In this document: piece after piece, positions 23,097 to 31,358 of the stretch
Position numbering within the stretch: position 1 is the stretch's first letter
How the letters are laid out: every line of letters starts with the position of its first letter
DNA from: Streptomyces longispororuber
Lineage (GTDB): Bacteria > Actinomycetota > Actinomycetes > Streptomycetales > Streptomycetaceae
Length of the DNA stretch: 41,274 bases
Assembly (NCBI RefSeq): GCF_024448165.1
Contig: NZ_JAMOLN010000077.1
Span: forward strand, 1 to 41,274
Reading direction: 5' to 3'
Notes under the pieces: model-generated
Told to the model about the DNA's origin: nothing
The model's database searches: none
Seen by the model: only the letters and a program-made list of their open reading frames with translations
Program-made: the position numbers and the translations under genes

Positions 23097-24524
23097 CTAC
23101 TTCTTGGCGTCGGCCCAGGCGCGCTGCACCGTGAGGTCCTGCTTGACCTCGGCGAGCTGGACGGCGACCGCGCTGGGCGCGGTGCCGCCGCGGCCGGAGC
23201 GGGAGGCGAGGGCACCCGGCACGTTCAGGACCGTGCGGACCTCGGGCGTGAGGTGCTCGGAGATCTTGCCGAACTGCTCGTCGGTGAGCTCGTCCAGCTC
23301 CTTGCCCTCGGCCTCGGCGACCTTGACGCACTCGCCGGCGACCTCGTGGGCGACACGGAACGGCACGCCCTGCTTCACCAGCCACTCAGCGATGTCGGTG
23401 GCGAGCGAGAAGCCGGCCGGGGCAAGCTCCTCCATCCGCTCCCGGTTGACCGTGAGCGTGGCCATCATGCCGGTGAACGCGGGGAGCAGGACCTCCAGCT
23501 GGTCGCAGGAGTCGAAGACCGGCTCCTTGTCCTCCTGGAGGTCGCGGTTGTACGCGAGCGGCAGCGCCTTGAGCGTGGCCATCAGGCCCGTCAGATTGCC
23601 GATGAGGCGGCCGGACTTGCCGCGCGCCAGCTCGGCGATGTCCGGGTTCTTCTTCTGCGGCATGATCGACGAGCCGGTGGAGAAGGCGTCGTGGAGGGTG
23701 ACGAAGGAGAACTCCTTCGTGTTCCAGATGATGATCTCCTCCGCGATGCGGGAGAGGTTCACCCCGATCATCGCGGTGATGAAGGCGAACTCGGCGACGA
23801 AGTCACGGGAGGCCGTGCCGTCGATGGAGTTGGCGACGGAGCCGTGCTCGAAGCCGAGGTCCTGCGCCACGGCCTCCGGGTCGAGGCCGAGGCTGCTGCC
23901 GGCCAGCGCGCCGGACCCGTACGGCGAGACGGCCGTCCGCTCGTCCCACTGCCGCAGCCGCTCGGCGTCCCGGGACAGCGGCTGGACGTGCGCCAGCATC
24001 TGGTGGGCGAAGAGCACCGGCTGGGCGTGCTGGAGGTGCGTCCGGCCCGGCATGGCGACGTCGGCGTGCGCCTCGGCGAGGCCGACGAGGGCCTCCTGGA
24101 GGTCGGTGATCAGACCGCCGATGACGCGGGCGTGGTCCCGCAGGTACATCCGGAAGAGCGTCGCCACCTGGTCGTTGCGGGAGCGTCCCGCGCGCAGCTT
24201 GCCGCCGAGGTCCGGGCCGAGGCGCTCCAGCAGGCCGCGCTCCAGGGCGGTGTGCACGTCCTCGTCGGCGATGGTGCCGACGAAGGAGCCGTCCGCGACA
24301 TCGGACTCCAGCTGGTCGAGCCCGGCGATCATGCGGGTCAGCTCGTCCTCGGTGAGCAGTCCCGCCTTGTGGAGCACGCGCGCGTGGGCGCGGGAGCCCG
24401 CGATGTCGTACGGGGCGAGGCGCCAGTCGAAGTGGACGGAGGCGGAGAGTTTCGCCAGGGCCTCGGCGGGGCCGTCGGCGAACCGGCCACCCCAGAGGCG
24501 GACATCGCCGGTGTTGCTGCTCAC
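23097..24524 (-). CDS. argH: Argininosuccinate lyase
   Basis: 475 residues with a GTG start (GAGGAG 10 bases upstream). Fumarase/aspartase-superfamily signature GSSIMPQKKNPD at about residues 281-292 contains the catalytic Ser; LWGGRFADGPAEALAKLSAS, AGRSRNDQVATLFRMY and MPGRTHLQHAQPV are the other conserved segments. It splits argininosuccinate into arginine and fumarate, the last step of arginine synthesis, as a cytoplasmic homotetramer. argG is not adjacent, and the rest of the pathway is 9-13 kb away in this window. Upstream is a palindromic ARG-box-like site, suggesting ArgR repression. Confidence 0.97.
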   Translation of the reverse strand: MSSNTGDVRLWGGRFADGPAEALAKLSASVHFDWRLAPYDIAGSRAHARVLHKAGLLTEDELTRMIAGLDQLESDVADGSFVGTIADEDVHTALERGLLERLGPDLGGKLRAGRSRNDQVATLFRMYLRDHARVIGGLITDLQEALVGLAEAHADVAMPGRTHLQHAQPVLFAHQMLAHVQPLSRDAERLRQWDERTAVSPYGSGALAGSSLGLDPEAVAQDLGFEHGSVANSIDGTASRDFVAEFAFITAMIGVNLSRIAEEIIIWNTKEFSFVTLHDAFSTGSSIMPQKKNPDIAELARGKSGRLIGNLTGLMATLKALPLAYNRDLQEDKEPVFDSCDQLEVLLPAFTGMMATLTVNRERMEELAPAGFSLATDIAEWLVKQGVPFRVAHEVAGECVKVAEAEGKELDELTDEQFGKISEHLTPEVRTVLNVPGALASRSGRGGTAPSAVAVQLAEVKQDLTVQRAWADAKK

Positions 24525-24552
24525 GTGCTCTGCTCCTCAAGCCGGTGGGTGT

Positions 24553-24588
24553 CATGCATGAGTATGCAGAACTCTGCATGATTCGTCA
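24553..24588 (-). promoter_or_regulatory. argH operator: ARG-box-like operator upstream of argH
   Basis: ATGCAGAACTCTGCAT (24564-24579) is a 7+7 inverted repeat with a 2-base centre, preceded by CATGCATG and followed by TGATTCGTCAAT. AT-rich for this genome, 30-60 bases before the argH start, and similar to Streptomyces ArgR sites built of imperfect TGCAT-type palindromes. Confidence 0.6.
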
Positions 24589-24657
24589 ATCGGCGCGGAA
24601 GGGCGGACCGCCGGGGACGTCCGTACGATCCGCACGATTCGCGCCCTCCGCAGCGCT

Positions 24658-24663
24658 CATACT
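24658..24663 (+). promoter_or_regulatory. Putative -10 of a leaderless PNPOx gene
   Basis: CATACT ends 6 bases before the ATG at 24670, which lacks a ribosome binding site. No good -35. Confidence 0.35.
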
Positions 24664-24669
24664 TCCCGC

Positions 24670-25257
24670 ATGGGAAAGAGCTACGAACGCATAGACGGCC
24701 GGCTGCGCAGCTTCATCGAGGAGCAGCCGGTCTTCTTCACGGCGACCGCGCCGCTGTCCGGCGACGGCACGGTCAACCTGTCCCCCAAGGGTCTCAAGGG
24801 CTCCTTCGCCGTCGTCGACGAACACACCGTCGCCTACCTGGACTTCGCCGGGTCGAACGCGGAGACCATCGCCCACCTCCGCGAGAACGGCCGGATCACG
24901 CTCATGTGGTGCGCGTTCCAGGGGCCGCCGAACATCGTCCGGGTGCACGGCCGCGGCGAGCCCGTCTTCCGCGACGACCCGCGGTTCACGGAGCTGCTCG
25001 GTCACTTCGAGGGCGTCGACGTGACCCGCAGCGGCCTGCGCGCGATCATCGTCGTGCACGCCGAACACGTCCGGGACACCTGCGGATTCGCCGTGCCCTT
25101 CATGACGTACGACGAGGAGCGCACGCTCCACGGGGACTACTTCGCCCGCAAGGACGACGAGGCGCTCGACGCGTACTTCCAGAAGAAGGAGTACATCGGG
25201 CGGAGCATGGACGGACTTCCGGGGCTGCCCCTGCCCTTGCCACCCGCTACGTTCTGA
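24670..25257 (+). CDS. Pyridoxamine 5'-phosphate oxidase-fold protein
   Basis: 195 residues starting MGKSYERIDGRLRSFIEEQP. The split-barrel flavin/F420-binding fold is suggested by VFFTATAPLSGDGTVNLSPKG, VAYLDFAGSNAETIAHLRENGRITLMWCAF and RVHGRGEPVF, the core of a PNPOx-like subfamily common in actinobacteria. Such proteins bind FMN, F420 or haem and reduce small molecules; the substrate is unknown. No ribosome binding site; the upstream -10-like CATACT suggests a leaderless message. Divergent from argH, sharing the region with the ARG-box-like site. Confidence 0.85.
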   Translation: MGKSYERIDGRLRSFIEEQPVFFTATAPLSGDGTVNLSPKGLKGSFAVVDEHTVAYLDFAGSNAETIAHLRENGRITLMWCAFQGPPNIVRVHGRGEPVFRDDPRFTELLGHFEGVDVTRSGLRAIIVVHAEHVRDTCGFAVPFMTYDEERTLHGDYFARKDDEALDAYFQKKEYIGRSMDGLPGLPLPLPPATF

Positions 25258-25260
25258 ACC

Positions 25261-25974
25261 ATGCGCCCTTTGCGAGCAGGTATCGCCGCCTTCGTCGTGT
25301 CCGTCGCCGCGCTCGGTGCCGCCCCGCCGAGCGGCGCCGCGTCCGCCCCGCTGCCCGCCCGGATGGCGGACACCGGCGGCGGCAGTCAGCTCGTCACCGC
25401 CGAGGCGCCCCGCGCGTCCGCCACCACCGGCACCGTCACCTGGTGGGACCGCCGGGCGAACGGCCGCTGGGTGAAGGCGGGTTCGGCGCCCGCGCGGTTC
25501 GGCGCGAAGGGGCTCGTCGAGGGCACGCGCCGCAAGCAGGGCACGAACACCACGCCGGCCGGCCTGTACGACCTGCCGTTCGCGTTCGGCACCGTGGCGG
25601 CGCCGGGCGGCACGACGGTGGCGTACCGGCGGGTCCAGGGCTCCTCGTGGTGGTGCCAGGACAACGACTCCCGCTCCTACAACCGCTGGACCCAGCCCCG
25701 CCCCGCCGACTGCCGGGCCGCCGAGTCCGAGCACCTCGCCGACTACGGCACGCAGTACGCGCACGCGCTCGTCATCGGCTTCAACTACCACCGCCCGGTG
25801 CGCGGCCGCGGCGCGGGCATCTTCCTGCACGTCAACGGGCGCGCGGCGACGGCCGGTTGCGTCTCGGTGCCGAAGGCGGACATGCGGCGGATCCTGACCT
25901 GGGCGAAGCCGGGGCGGGCGCCCCACATGGCGATCGGGACGGCCGGCGGGGCCACGGCGATCACCCGGTACTGA
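25261..25974 (+). CDS. Secreted L,D-transpeptidase-like (YkuD) protein
   Basis: 237 residues. Signal peptide MRPLRAGIAAFVVSVAALG with cleavage near GAASA. The YkuD catalytic site is represented by IFLHVNG (His) and RAATAGCVSVP (Cys nucleophile, about 12 residues later), with TPAGLYDL ahead of it as in the family. Such enzymes make 3-3 cross-links in peptidoglycan or attach proteins to it. The WWDRRANGRWVKAGSAPARFGAKGL segment and WWCQDNDSRSYNRW are typical of the actinobacterial secreted subgroup. It starts only 3 bases after the PNPOx stop. Confidence 0.85.
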   Translation: MRPLRAGIAAFVVSVAALGAAPPSGAASAPLPARMADTGGGSQLVTAEAPRASATTGTVTWWDRRANGRWVKAGSAPARFGAKGLVEGTRRKQGTNTTPAGLYDLPFAFGTVAAPGGTTVAYRRVQGSSWWCQDNDSRSYNRWTQPRPADCRAAESEHLADYGTQYAHALVIGFNYHRPVRGRGAGIFLHVNGRAATAGCVSVPKADMRRILTWAKPGRAPHMAIGTAGGATAITRY

Positions 25975-26047
25975 CCCCTGGTCCGGTGGAACCTCGCGGC
26001 GCTGTCGGCCCCGGGTGCCATCATGTTCCTCTGCTGGTGGGAGGGAC

Positions 26048-29000
26048 ATGAACGAGGCACGCAGGGCACTGCTGTTGGGAGTCGGGCGGGCATCCGGCCC
26101 GGCCGCGGGTCTGGAACCGCTCGACGAAGTGATCGACGCCGATCTCCGTCGCATGGAGTCGGCGCTGGTCCCCGCCGGATACCACGTGGAGATCGAACGG
26201 GACGCCCACCGCAGCACGTTGAAGAAGCGCATCTATGAGTTCGCGCGCGACGTCCCACCCGGTGGCACCGTTCTCCTGTACTTCACCGGCCACGGCATCA
26301 CCGTCGGCGGCAAGGACTATCTGGTGCCGGCCGACGCGGTCTGGCCCAGCGACGGCGTCTGGCAGGAGCTGTACACCGAGTCCCTGCTGCCCGCCGGGAT
26401 CAGCTCCCTCCTGAAGGACTGCAAGGCCGAAACCGTCCTTTGGGTGATCGACGCGTGCCGTAGCGACGACGTGCGCGACGGCGTCCCGTTCGGCAGCAGC
26501 ATCGACAGCGGGCCGCCGAGCGGCGACTACGCCGTGCTCACCGGGTGTGCGCGCGGTGAGCGCAGCGGCTACGGCCCCGAGGGCAGCTTCTTCACCCAGG
26601 GGCTCGCCGAGGCACTGGGCCCGCTCAGCCCCGCCCGTACGGTCACCGAGGTGTTCGCCGCCGCCCGCGCGGCCACGACGAGAGCCGCCCGCGGCAGCGG
26701 TCTCGCCCAGACGCCCGCGATCAAGTACGTGACCCAGGACGAGGCACGCGCGCGGGACACGGAGATCTGCTCCGGCCGTTCCCTGATGGAGGACTGGCTG
26801 GCGGCAGCGCTCGACACTCCCCTGTGGTCCAGGGTGGAGGACGCACAGCAGGAGGACGCGAAGCGCTTCAAGAAGTGCCTGGCCACATTCGTCGAGCAGT
26901 GCGCGCGCACCCTGCACCTCGCCCAGGGCCGCCTGCCGCACACGGATCCGTGGGCCGACGACACCTTCGTCGTACGGCTGTTGCGCGAGCGGCTTCCGCA
27001 ACTGCTGCCCGCACCGGCCGCGTTGTCCGCGATCGAGGTGGCGGCGCTGGTGGCCGCCACGTTCCTGCACGAGGTCACCTGGGCCGAGTGGCTGAGTCAG
27101 GCAGCCGAGGCAGACCCCTACACGCTGGGCCGGCGGACCGGCACCGATGCCCTCCGCCGGCACTACGAGCAGATCTGCGAACAGCACCGGCCGGTCGCGC
27201 GCAGGGCGGCCGATTGCCAGGCGCGCGGCCGCGAGCGGGACGCCACGGCGGTGACGATGTGGTTGGTGCACCGATGGATCGCCGACCGCTTCGAGACGGA
27301 CGACGAGCCCGTCACCCAGGTGCTCGCCAAGGATCTCCTCGTGGCCATGGGCATCTCCGCCGACCGTGCGCAGGAACCGGCCGAAGGGCTGTGCACGATG
27401 GCGGCGCAGTTGGGCGTGGAGGAGCCGGACCGACTCGCATCGGCGGCGACGCCCGAGCGCGTACTCGTCTCGGGCGGTCATCAGGCTCTGCGGATACGCC
27501 CGTTGACCTTGCTGCTGCGGCTGGCCGCCGTACTCGCCGTGGACGTGCGCCGGTTCCCCGACGTGGTGGCCGAGCACTTCGGTGTCACCGACCCGGTCCT
27601 GCCCGAGCAGGTGATCGGCGTCGCCCGTGAACTCGGCTGGGTCTGGGAGAACGGTGTACTGCATCTGGACGCGCCCTGCCCGCACCAGGCAGTGCACGCC
27701 GCGCTGAGCGACGTCGTGGACCGGGCCGACGAACTGGTCGCCGAGATCGCTGAGCTCGCCGCCGACCTGCCCGCGCAGGAGGAGGCACTTCTCGTACGCC
27801 TGCCGCGCCGCGTCACCGACCGCGATCTGCGCCCGAACCGGAGTGCGGGGCAGCCGTCGTACGACGTGCCGCTGCTCCGCTTCCACCTGGCCCAGACGGA
27901 GGTGCGCGAGCTTCTGATGGGCGAGCAGCTCTACGGCGGCGAACCGAACCTGGCACTGCGCGAGCTGTACCAGAACTCCATGGACGCGTGCCGCTACCGG
28001 GCGATGCGCTGGAGGTATCTGCGCAGCCGGGGCACCGTCACGGACGACTGGACGGGCGAGATCTCGATCACGGAGGGCGAGGACGAGCGGGGACGCTACG
28101 TCCAGTGCCAGGACAACGGGGTCGGGATGAGCGCCGAACAGCTCAAGCACACGTTCACTCGCGCGGGCAGCCGCTTCGAGCGTTCGAAGTCCTTCCGGCG
28201 CGAACAGGCCCGCTGGCTCCGGCACGACCCCGCGCTGCGCCTCTACCCGAACAGCCGTTTCGGCATCGGGGTGTTCAGCTACTTCATGCTGGCCGAGGAG
28301 ATGACGATCTTCACCCGTCAGGTCAGCCCCGAGGGCATTCCCGCGGAGCACGCGCTGCGCGTCGACATCCCCAGCAGCGGCAGCCTGTTCCGTATCCAGC
28401 AGCACACCGGCCCCGGCGACGGTCTGGCGGGCGGAGGCACGCGGATCCGGCTGTATCTGCGGGACGGCGCGCTGTCGGACGGCGCGTCGTGCGTCTCCGT
28501 GCTGCGCGAGCTGGTCAGGGTCAGCGAGTTCGACCTCACGGCGTCCGACGCGGACGGCCGCGCCCACCGGTGGCGGCCGGGTGTCCTGCAGCCGTCCCTC
28601 GACGCCGGCGAGGAATCGCTGGAGGCCGTGCCGGGCACGCTGTGGTGGGTGAAGGGCCAGGGCGCCATGCTGTGCGATGGCATCGTGACCGATCAGAAGC
28701 CATTCGGGTGTGTACTCAATCTGACCGGGGAGCACGCCGGTGTCCTCAGCGTGAGCCGCAAGGAGCTGCAGGACTACGACCGCGAGTGGGCCGCGGAGCA
28801 GTGGCGCCTGGGCGCGACCGCGCTGTCGTCATGGCCGAGGCTGACCATGGAATGGCTGTGGGACGTGGACGAGCGGAACCCCGACGCGGCCGTGGTCCTG
28901 GGGCGGGAGTGGCGCGGCCTCGGTCTCAGCGTCGCCCAGGAGTCCGGCGAGCAGCATGATCTGGATGTCGTGGGGTGGTTCTCACTGGACGCCGAGATCG

Positions 29001-30988
29001 TCAACGCCCGCCCGAACAACGGCACGGAGGCTGTTCGCTTGGCGGGCTGGCGCCAGGCGGTCCTTCGTGCGGTGAGGCGAACGCGTCAGTCGCCCATCCG
29101 CCCACAGCGGCTCGACGGCTACCCCCGGCCGGAACCGGGTGACGCCGCGCTGGCCTCCATGCCTGCGCGCTTCTGGCCGCTCATGGTCCAGAAGGCGGCC
29201 GCACGAAGGATTCCCCTGTCCGAAGTGGTGCGCAGGCAGCGCAGGCTGCTCATCGCGGCCTCGTGCTGGATCCCGCCGCTGGACCCCGCCCGGCCGCACG
29301 GCCTCGACTTCGTGCCCGACGACGAGCAGGCGGCGTTCGCCGGCCTGCTCGAGGGGAGTTTCGACTCGGCGATCTATCTGCGCGAGAGATGGGTGCCCAC
29401 CGCTCCGCACGACCTCCCCCGGATCTCGGCGAAACTCCTGCTGCCGCTCGGCACGCTGGCCGCGCAACTGACGCCCTTCGAGAAGCTGGGGGCCCCTGGA
29501 CTCCCGGACGTTCCCGAACGACACCTCCATCACGTCTGCGACGGCGGGGAACTCAACCGACTGTTCGTGAAGCAGAACTACCACTCCGAGATGGCGCGCC
29601 TTGTGTCCACGCCGGCGCAGGTGCGCGCTGTCTGCGAGGAGACCGGGGACTCCCCCGCCGCCGTGCTCGAAGTCCTCCGGGAGCACGCTTGGTTGGGCTG
29701 GACCGTACCAGCTCTCGATGAGGTCCTCCGCTGGATGGATCTCTCCTCACAGGACTTCGCGCTCCTGTCCCGGTCCGTCACCCCACGGGACGGCCTCGGG
29801 CCGATGCTGTCCTGGAACGCGACCGTCACCCTGGCCGAAGACCGCGGGATGACGCTGGGGGAAGCGGAGGACACGCTGGCATCGCTCGCGGCGACTCTCG
29901 ATCTGCGGTACACCCGCCGGTACTCCTCCGAGGGACACCCCGCCCGCCAGATCCGCCCTACGCCCGAAACCAGCTTCTTCGCCAGGAGGTCCGACAGGTT
30001 CGTCGGCGCCATCCCGGTCGAGGCGCCGCTCTCCTTCCTCAAGGGTTTCTCCGACGAGACCCTGGACCAGCTTCGCCTCATGGGAGTGTGCATCCCCGAG
30101 GCCTATCGCGTGGCTCAGTTGTGGGACGACCTTCCGCTCCATCTCCAGTACGCGCTCGGTGGCAAGGAGTACCCCCTCAGCGATGACTCCGACTTTCCGG
30201 CCAACCGGTTCACGTCAGCCACGTTGTTCAACGCCGCCGCGCTGCTGCAGGAGCCTCTGCACCGGGTCGACGCGTTGTTCCGGGAGCGGGACGACCTCGG
30301 CCTGGAGATTCCCGACATCCCCCAGGAACTCCGCACGTATCAGCCCTCTCGCGAGGACTGCACGACCCTGCTCGGTTATGTCGACGAGTCCGGCGACTGG
30401 AGCGACGAAGCGGGCGAGGCGGTCTGGATTCCTCTGACACCACCCCTGCTCGCCCACAGAGCGAGCCGGATGGGAACCGATCCGGCCACCGCCTACCGGT
30501 CGTTGGAGCACCTGCGCCCCTTGGGAGCGCTGATCGCCGAACTCTCCCCGGCCGCACTGTCCGCGCTGGACCGTGGCATTCCGGATGAATACGACCTGCA
30601 TGTGCTGCAGCGGCTCTGGCCCGACACCGACGACGGTTCGGCCTTCATCGCACCCCTGAAACTCGTACGCACGGCGGCCCGTATCGGCGAGTCCCCGGCC
30701 AGGACGGCATCCCGGATCGAGCCCTATCTCCCCCTCTGCGACCCGCGCCTGACCTCGCTCCCCGACCTGTCCGCCGCACCCGACGTCATCCCCCTCTGGC
30801 AGGACCTGATCATCCTCACCCGGCACCTGGACGGTCGGACCCCCGCCGTCGAAGGCTCCCTCACGGCCGCGGACCTGGCACGCGCTGCCGATGCCGTCGG
30901 GGAGAGCACGCACTGGGTCGCGGAGCGACTGAGCCACTACGCCGATCTGTTCGGCCTGCACATCACCGAGGAGCCCACGGATGCCTGA
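26048..30988 (+). CDS. Caspase-like peptidase / Hsp90-type ATPase / helical-repeat giant protein
   Basis: 1646 residues from ATG 26048 (GGGAGGG upstream). Residues 1 to about 245: caspase-like (C14) domain, His82 in YFTGHG and Cys137 in VIDACRSDD, 55 residues apart as expected. About 245-600: helical region with a HE where an HD domain would have HD (FLHEVTWAEW), perhaps an inactivated HD fold. About 615-900: Hsp90-type GHKL ATPase with N-box ELYQNSMDA (E639, N643, D646), G1 QDNGVGM (D689, G691, G693) and G2 RFGIGVFS (G739, G741). About 1034-1646: nine helical repeats of about 70 residues, possibly winged-HTH-like. Soluble, no signal. The 8-base overlap with the next gene shows coupling. Likely function: an ATP-driven sensor controlling a latent protease. 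Confidence 0.85.
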   Translation: MNEARRALLLGVGRASGPAAGLEPLDEVIDADLRRMESALVPAGYHVEIERDAHRSTLKKRIYEFARDVPPGGTVLLYFTGHGITVGGKDYLVPADAVWPSDGVWQELYTESLLPAGISSLLKDCKAETVLWVIDACRSDDVRDGVPFGSSIDSGPPSGDYAVLTGCARGERSGYGPEGSFFTQGLAEALGPLSPARTVTEVFAAARAATTRAARGSGLAQTPAIKYVTQDEARARDTEICSGRSLMEDWLAAALDTPLWSRVEDAQQEDAKRFKKCLATFVEQCARTLHLAQGRLPHTDPWADDTFVVRLLRERLPQLLPAPAALSAIEVAALVAATFLHEVTWAEWLSQAAEADPYTLGRRTGTDALRRHYEQICEQHRPVARRAADCQARGRERDATAVTMWLVHRWIADRFETDDEPVTQVLAKDLLVAMGISADRAQEPAEGLCTMAAQLGVEEPDRLASAATPERVLVSGGHQALRIRPLTLLLRLAAVLAVDVRRFPDVVAEHFGVTDPVLPEQVIGVARELGWVWENGVLHLDAPCPHQAVHAALSDVVDRADELVAEIAELAADLPAQEEALLVRLPRRVTDRDLRPNRSAGQPSYDVPLLRFHLAQTEVRELLMGEQLYGGEPNLALRELYQNSMDACRYRAMRWRYLRSRGTVTDDWTGEISITEGEDERGRYVQCQDNGVGMSAEQLKHTFTRAGSRFERSKSFRREQARWLRHDPALRLYPNSRFGIGVFSYFMLAEEMTIFTRQVSPEGIPAEHALRVDIPSSGSLFRIQQHTGPGDGLAGGGTRIRLYLRDGALSDGASCVSVLRELVRVSEFDLTASDADGRAHRWRPGVLQPSLDAGEESLEAVPGTLWWVKGQGAMLCDGIVTDQKPFGCVLNLTGEHAGVLSVSRKELQDYDREWAAEQWRLGATALSSWPRLTMEWLWDVDERNPDAAVVLGREWRGLGLSVAQESGEQHDLDVVGWFSLDAEIVNARPNNGTEAVRLAGWRQAVLRAVRRTRQSPIRPQRLDGYPRPEPGDAALASMPARFWPLMVQKAAARRIPLSEVVRRQRRLLIAASCWIPPLDPARPHGLDFVPDDEQAAFAGLLEGSFDSAIYLRERWVPTAPHDLPRISAKLLLPLGTLAAQLTPFEKLGAPGLPDVPERHLHHVCDGGELNRLFVKQNYHSEMARLVSTPAQVRAVCEETGDSPAAVLEVLREHAWLGWTVPALDEVLRWMDLSSQDFALLSRSVTPRDGLGPMLSWNATVTLAEDRGMTLGEAEDTLASLAATLDLRYTRRYSSEGHPARQIRPTPETSFFARRSDRFVGAIPVEAPLSFLKGFSDETLDQLRLMGVCIPEAYRVAQLWDDLPLHLQYALGGKEYPLSDDSDFPANRFTSATLFNAAALLQEPLHRVDALFRERDDLGLEIPDIPQELRTYQPSREDCTTLLGYVDESGDWSDEAGEAVWIPLTPPLLAHRASRMGTDPATAYRSLEHLRPLGALIAELSPAALSALDRGIPDEYDLHVLQRLWPDTDDGSAFIAPLKLVRTAARIGESPARTASRIEPYLPLCDPRLTSLPDLSAAPDVIPLWQDLIILTRHLDGRTPAVEGSLTAADLARAADAVGESTHWVAERLSHYADLFGLHITEEPTDA

Positions 30989-31358
30989 CGCATCTAGCAC
31001 ACCGCACGCGTTCGGCACCGCGTACGCGGAAGGGGATCTGGGCACGACGACCGCGCCGTTCCGCGGCAGGCCCACCGCGGACGGACTCGGCATCGCCCTT
31101 GAGGGCAACTGTCCGCGCTGTCACGGCCGTACACGGACCGAGTACCGGCACGGTGTCCCCGGATCGGGCACCAAGGGGGTGCTGTCCTGGCTGAGAGGCG
31201 AGCAGGCGCCTCCGGGGCTCTCCGCCGACGTGGCGGCCCTGCTCGAGGAGTCGCACTACTGCGAGTGCGGGCATCCCCATCCGCAGATACCGGGGGACGC
31301 CGCCTTCGTGGGCTGCGGGGCGAGTTGGCGCGTGTCGGCCGTGGACACCGCGCCGTGA
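30981..31358 (+). CDS. Small Cys-rich (zinc-ribbon-like) partner protein
   Basis: 125 residues. Its ATG lies inside the end of the giant gene (8-base overlap ATGCCTGA), and its stop overlaps the next gene's GTG by 2 bases. Cysteines: CPRC (44, 47), CECGH (94, 96, His98) and C112, suggesting one split zinc site. Between is KGVLSWLRGEQAPPGLSADVAALLEE, an amphipathic helix pair; the N-terminal 40 residues are probably flexible. No catalytic motif recognised. Context suggests an adaptor between the giant sensor and the membrane protein encoded next. Confidence 0.75.
   Translation: MPDASSTPHAFGTAYAEGDLGTTTAPFRGRPTADGLGIALEGNCPRCHGRTRTEYRHGVPGSGTKGVLSWLRGEQAPPGLSADVAALLEESHYCECGHPHPQIPGDAAFVGCGASWRVSAVDTAP

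Noticed and set aside
26021..28735. 904-residue minus-strand ORF opposite the caspase/Hsp90 gene
   Set aside because: Antisense shadow with no motif; the plus strand encodes catalytic motifs in one frame throughout.
26048..30988. Classic chaperone HtpG or DNA gyrase/MutL-type ATPase
   Set aside because: N-box, G1 and G2 fit Hsp90-type GHKL, but the middle and C-terminal Hsp90 domains are replaced by repeats, and a caspase domain precedes it.
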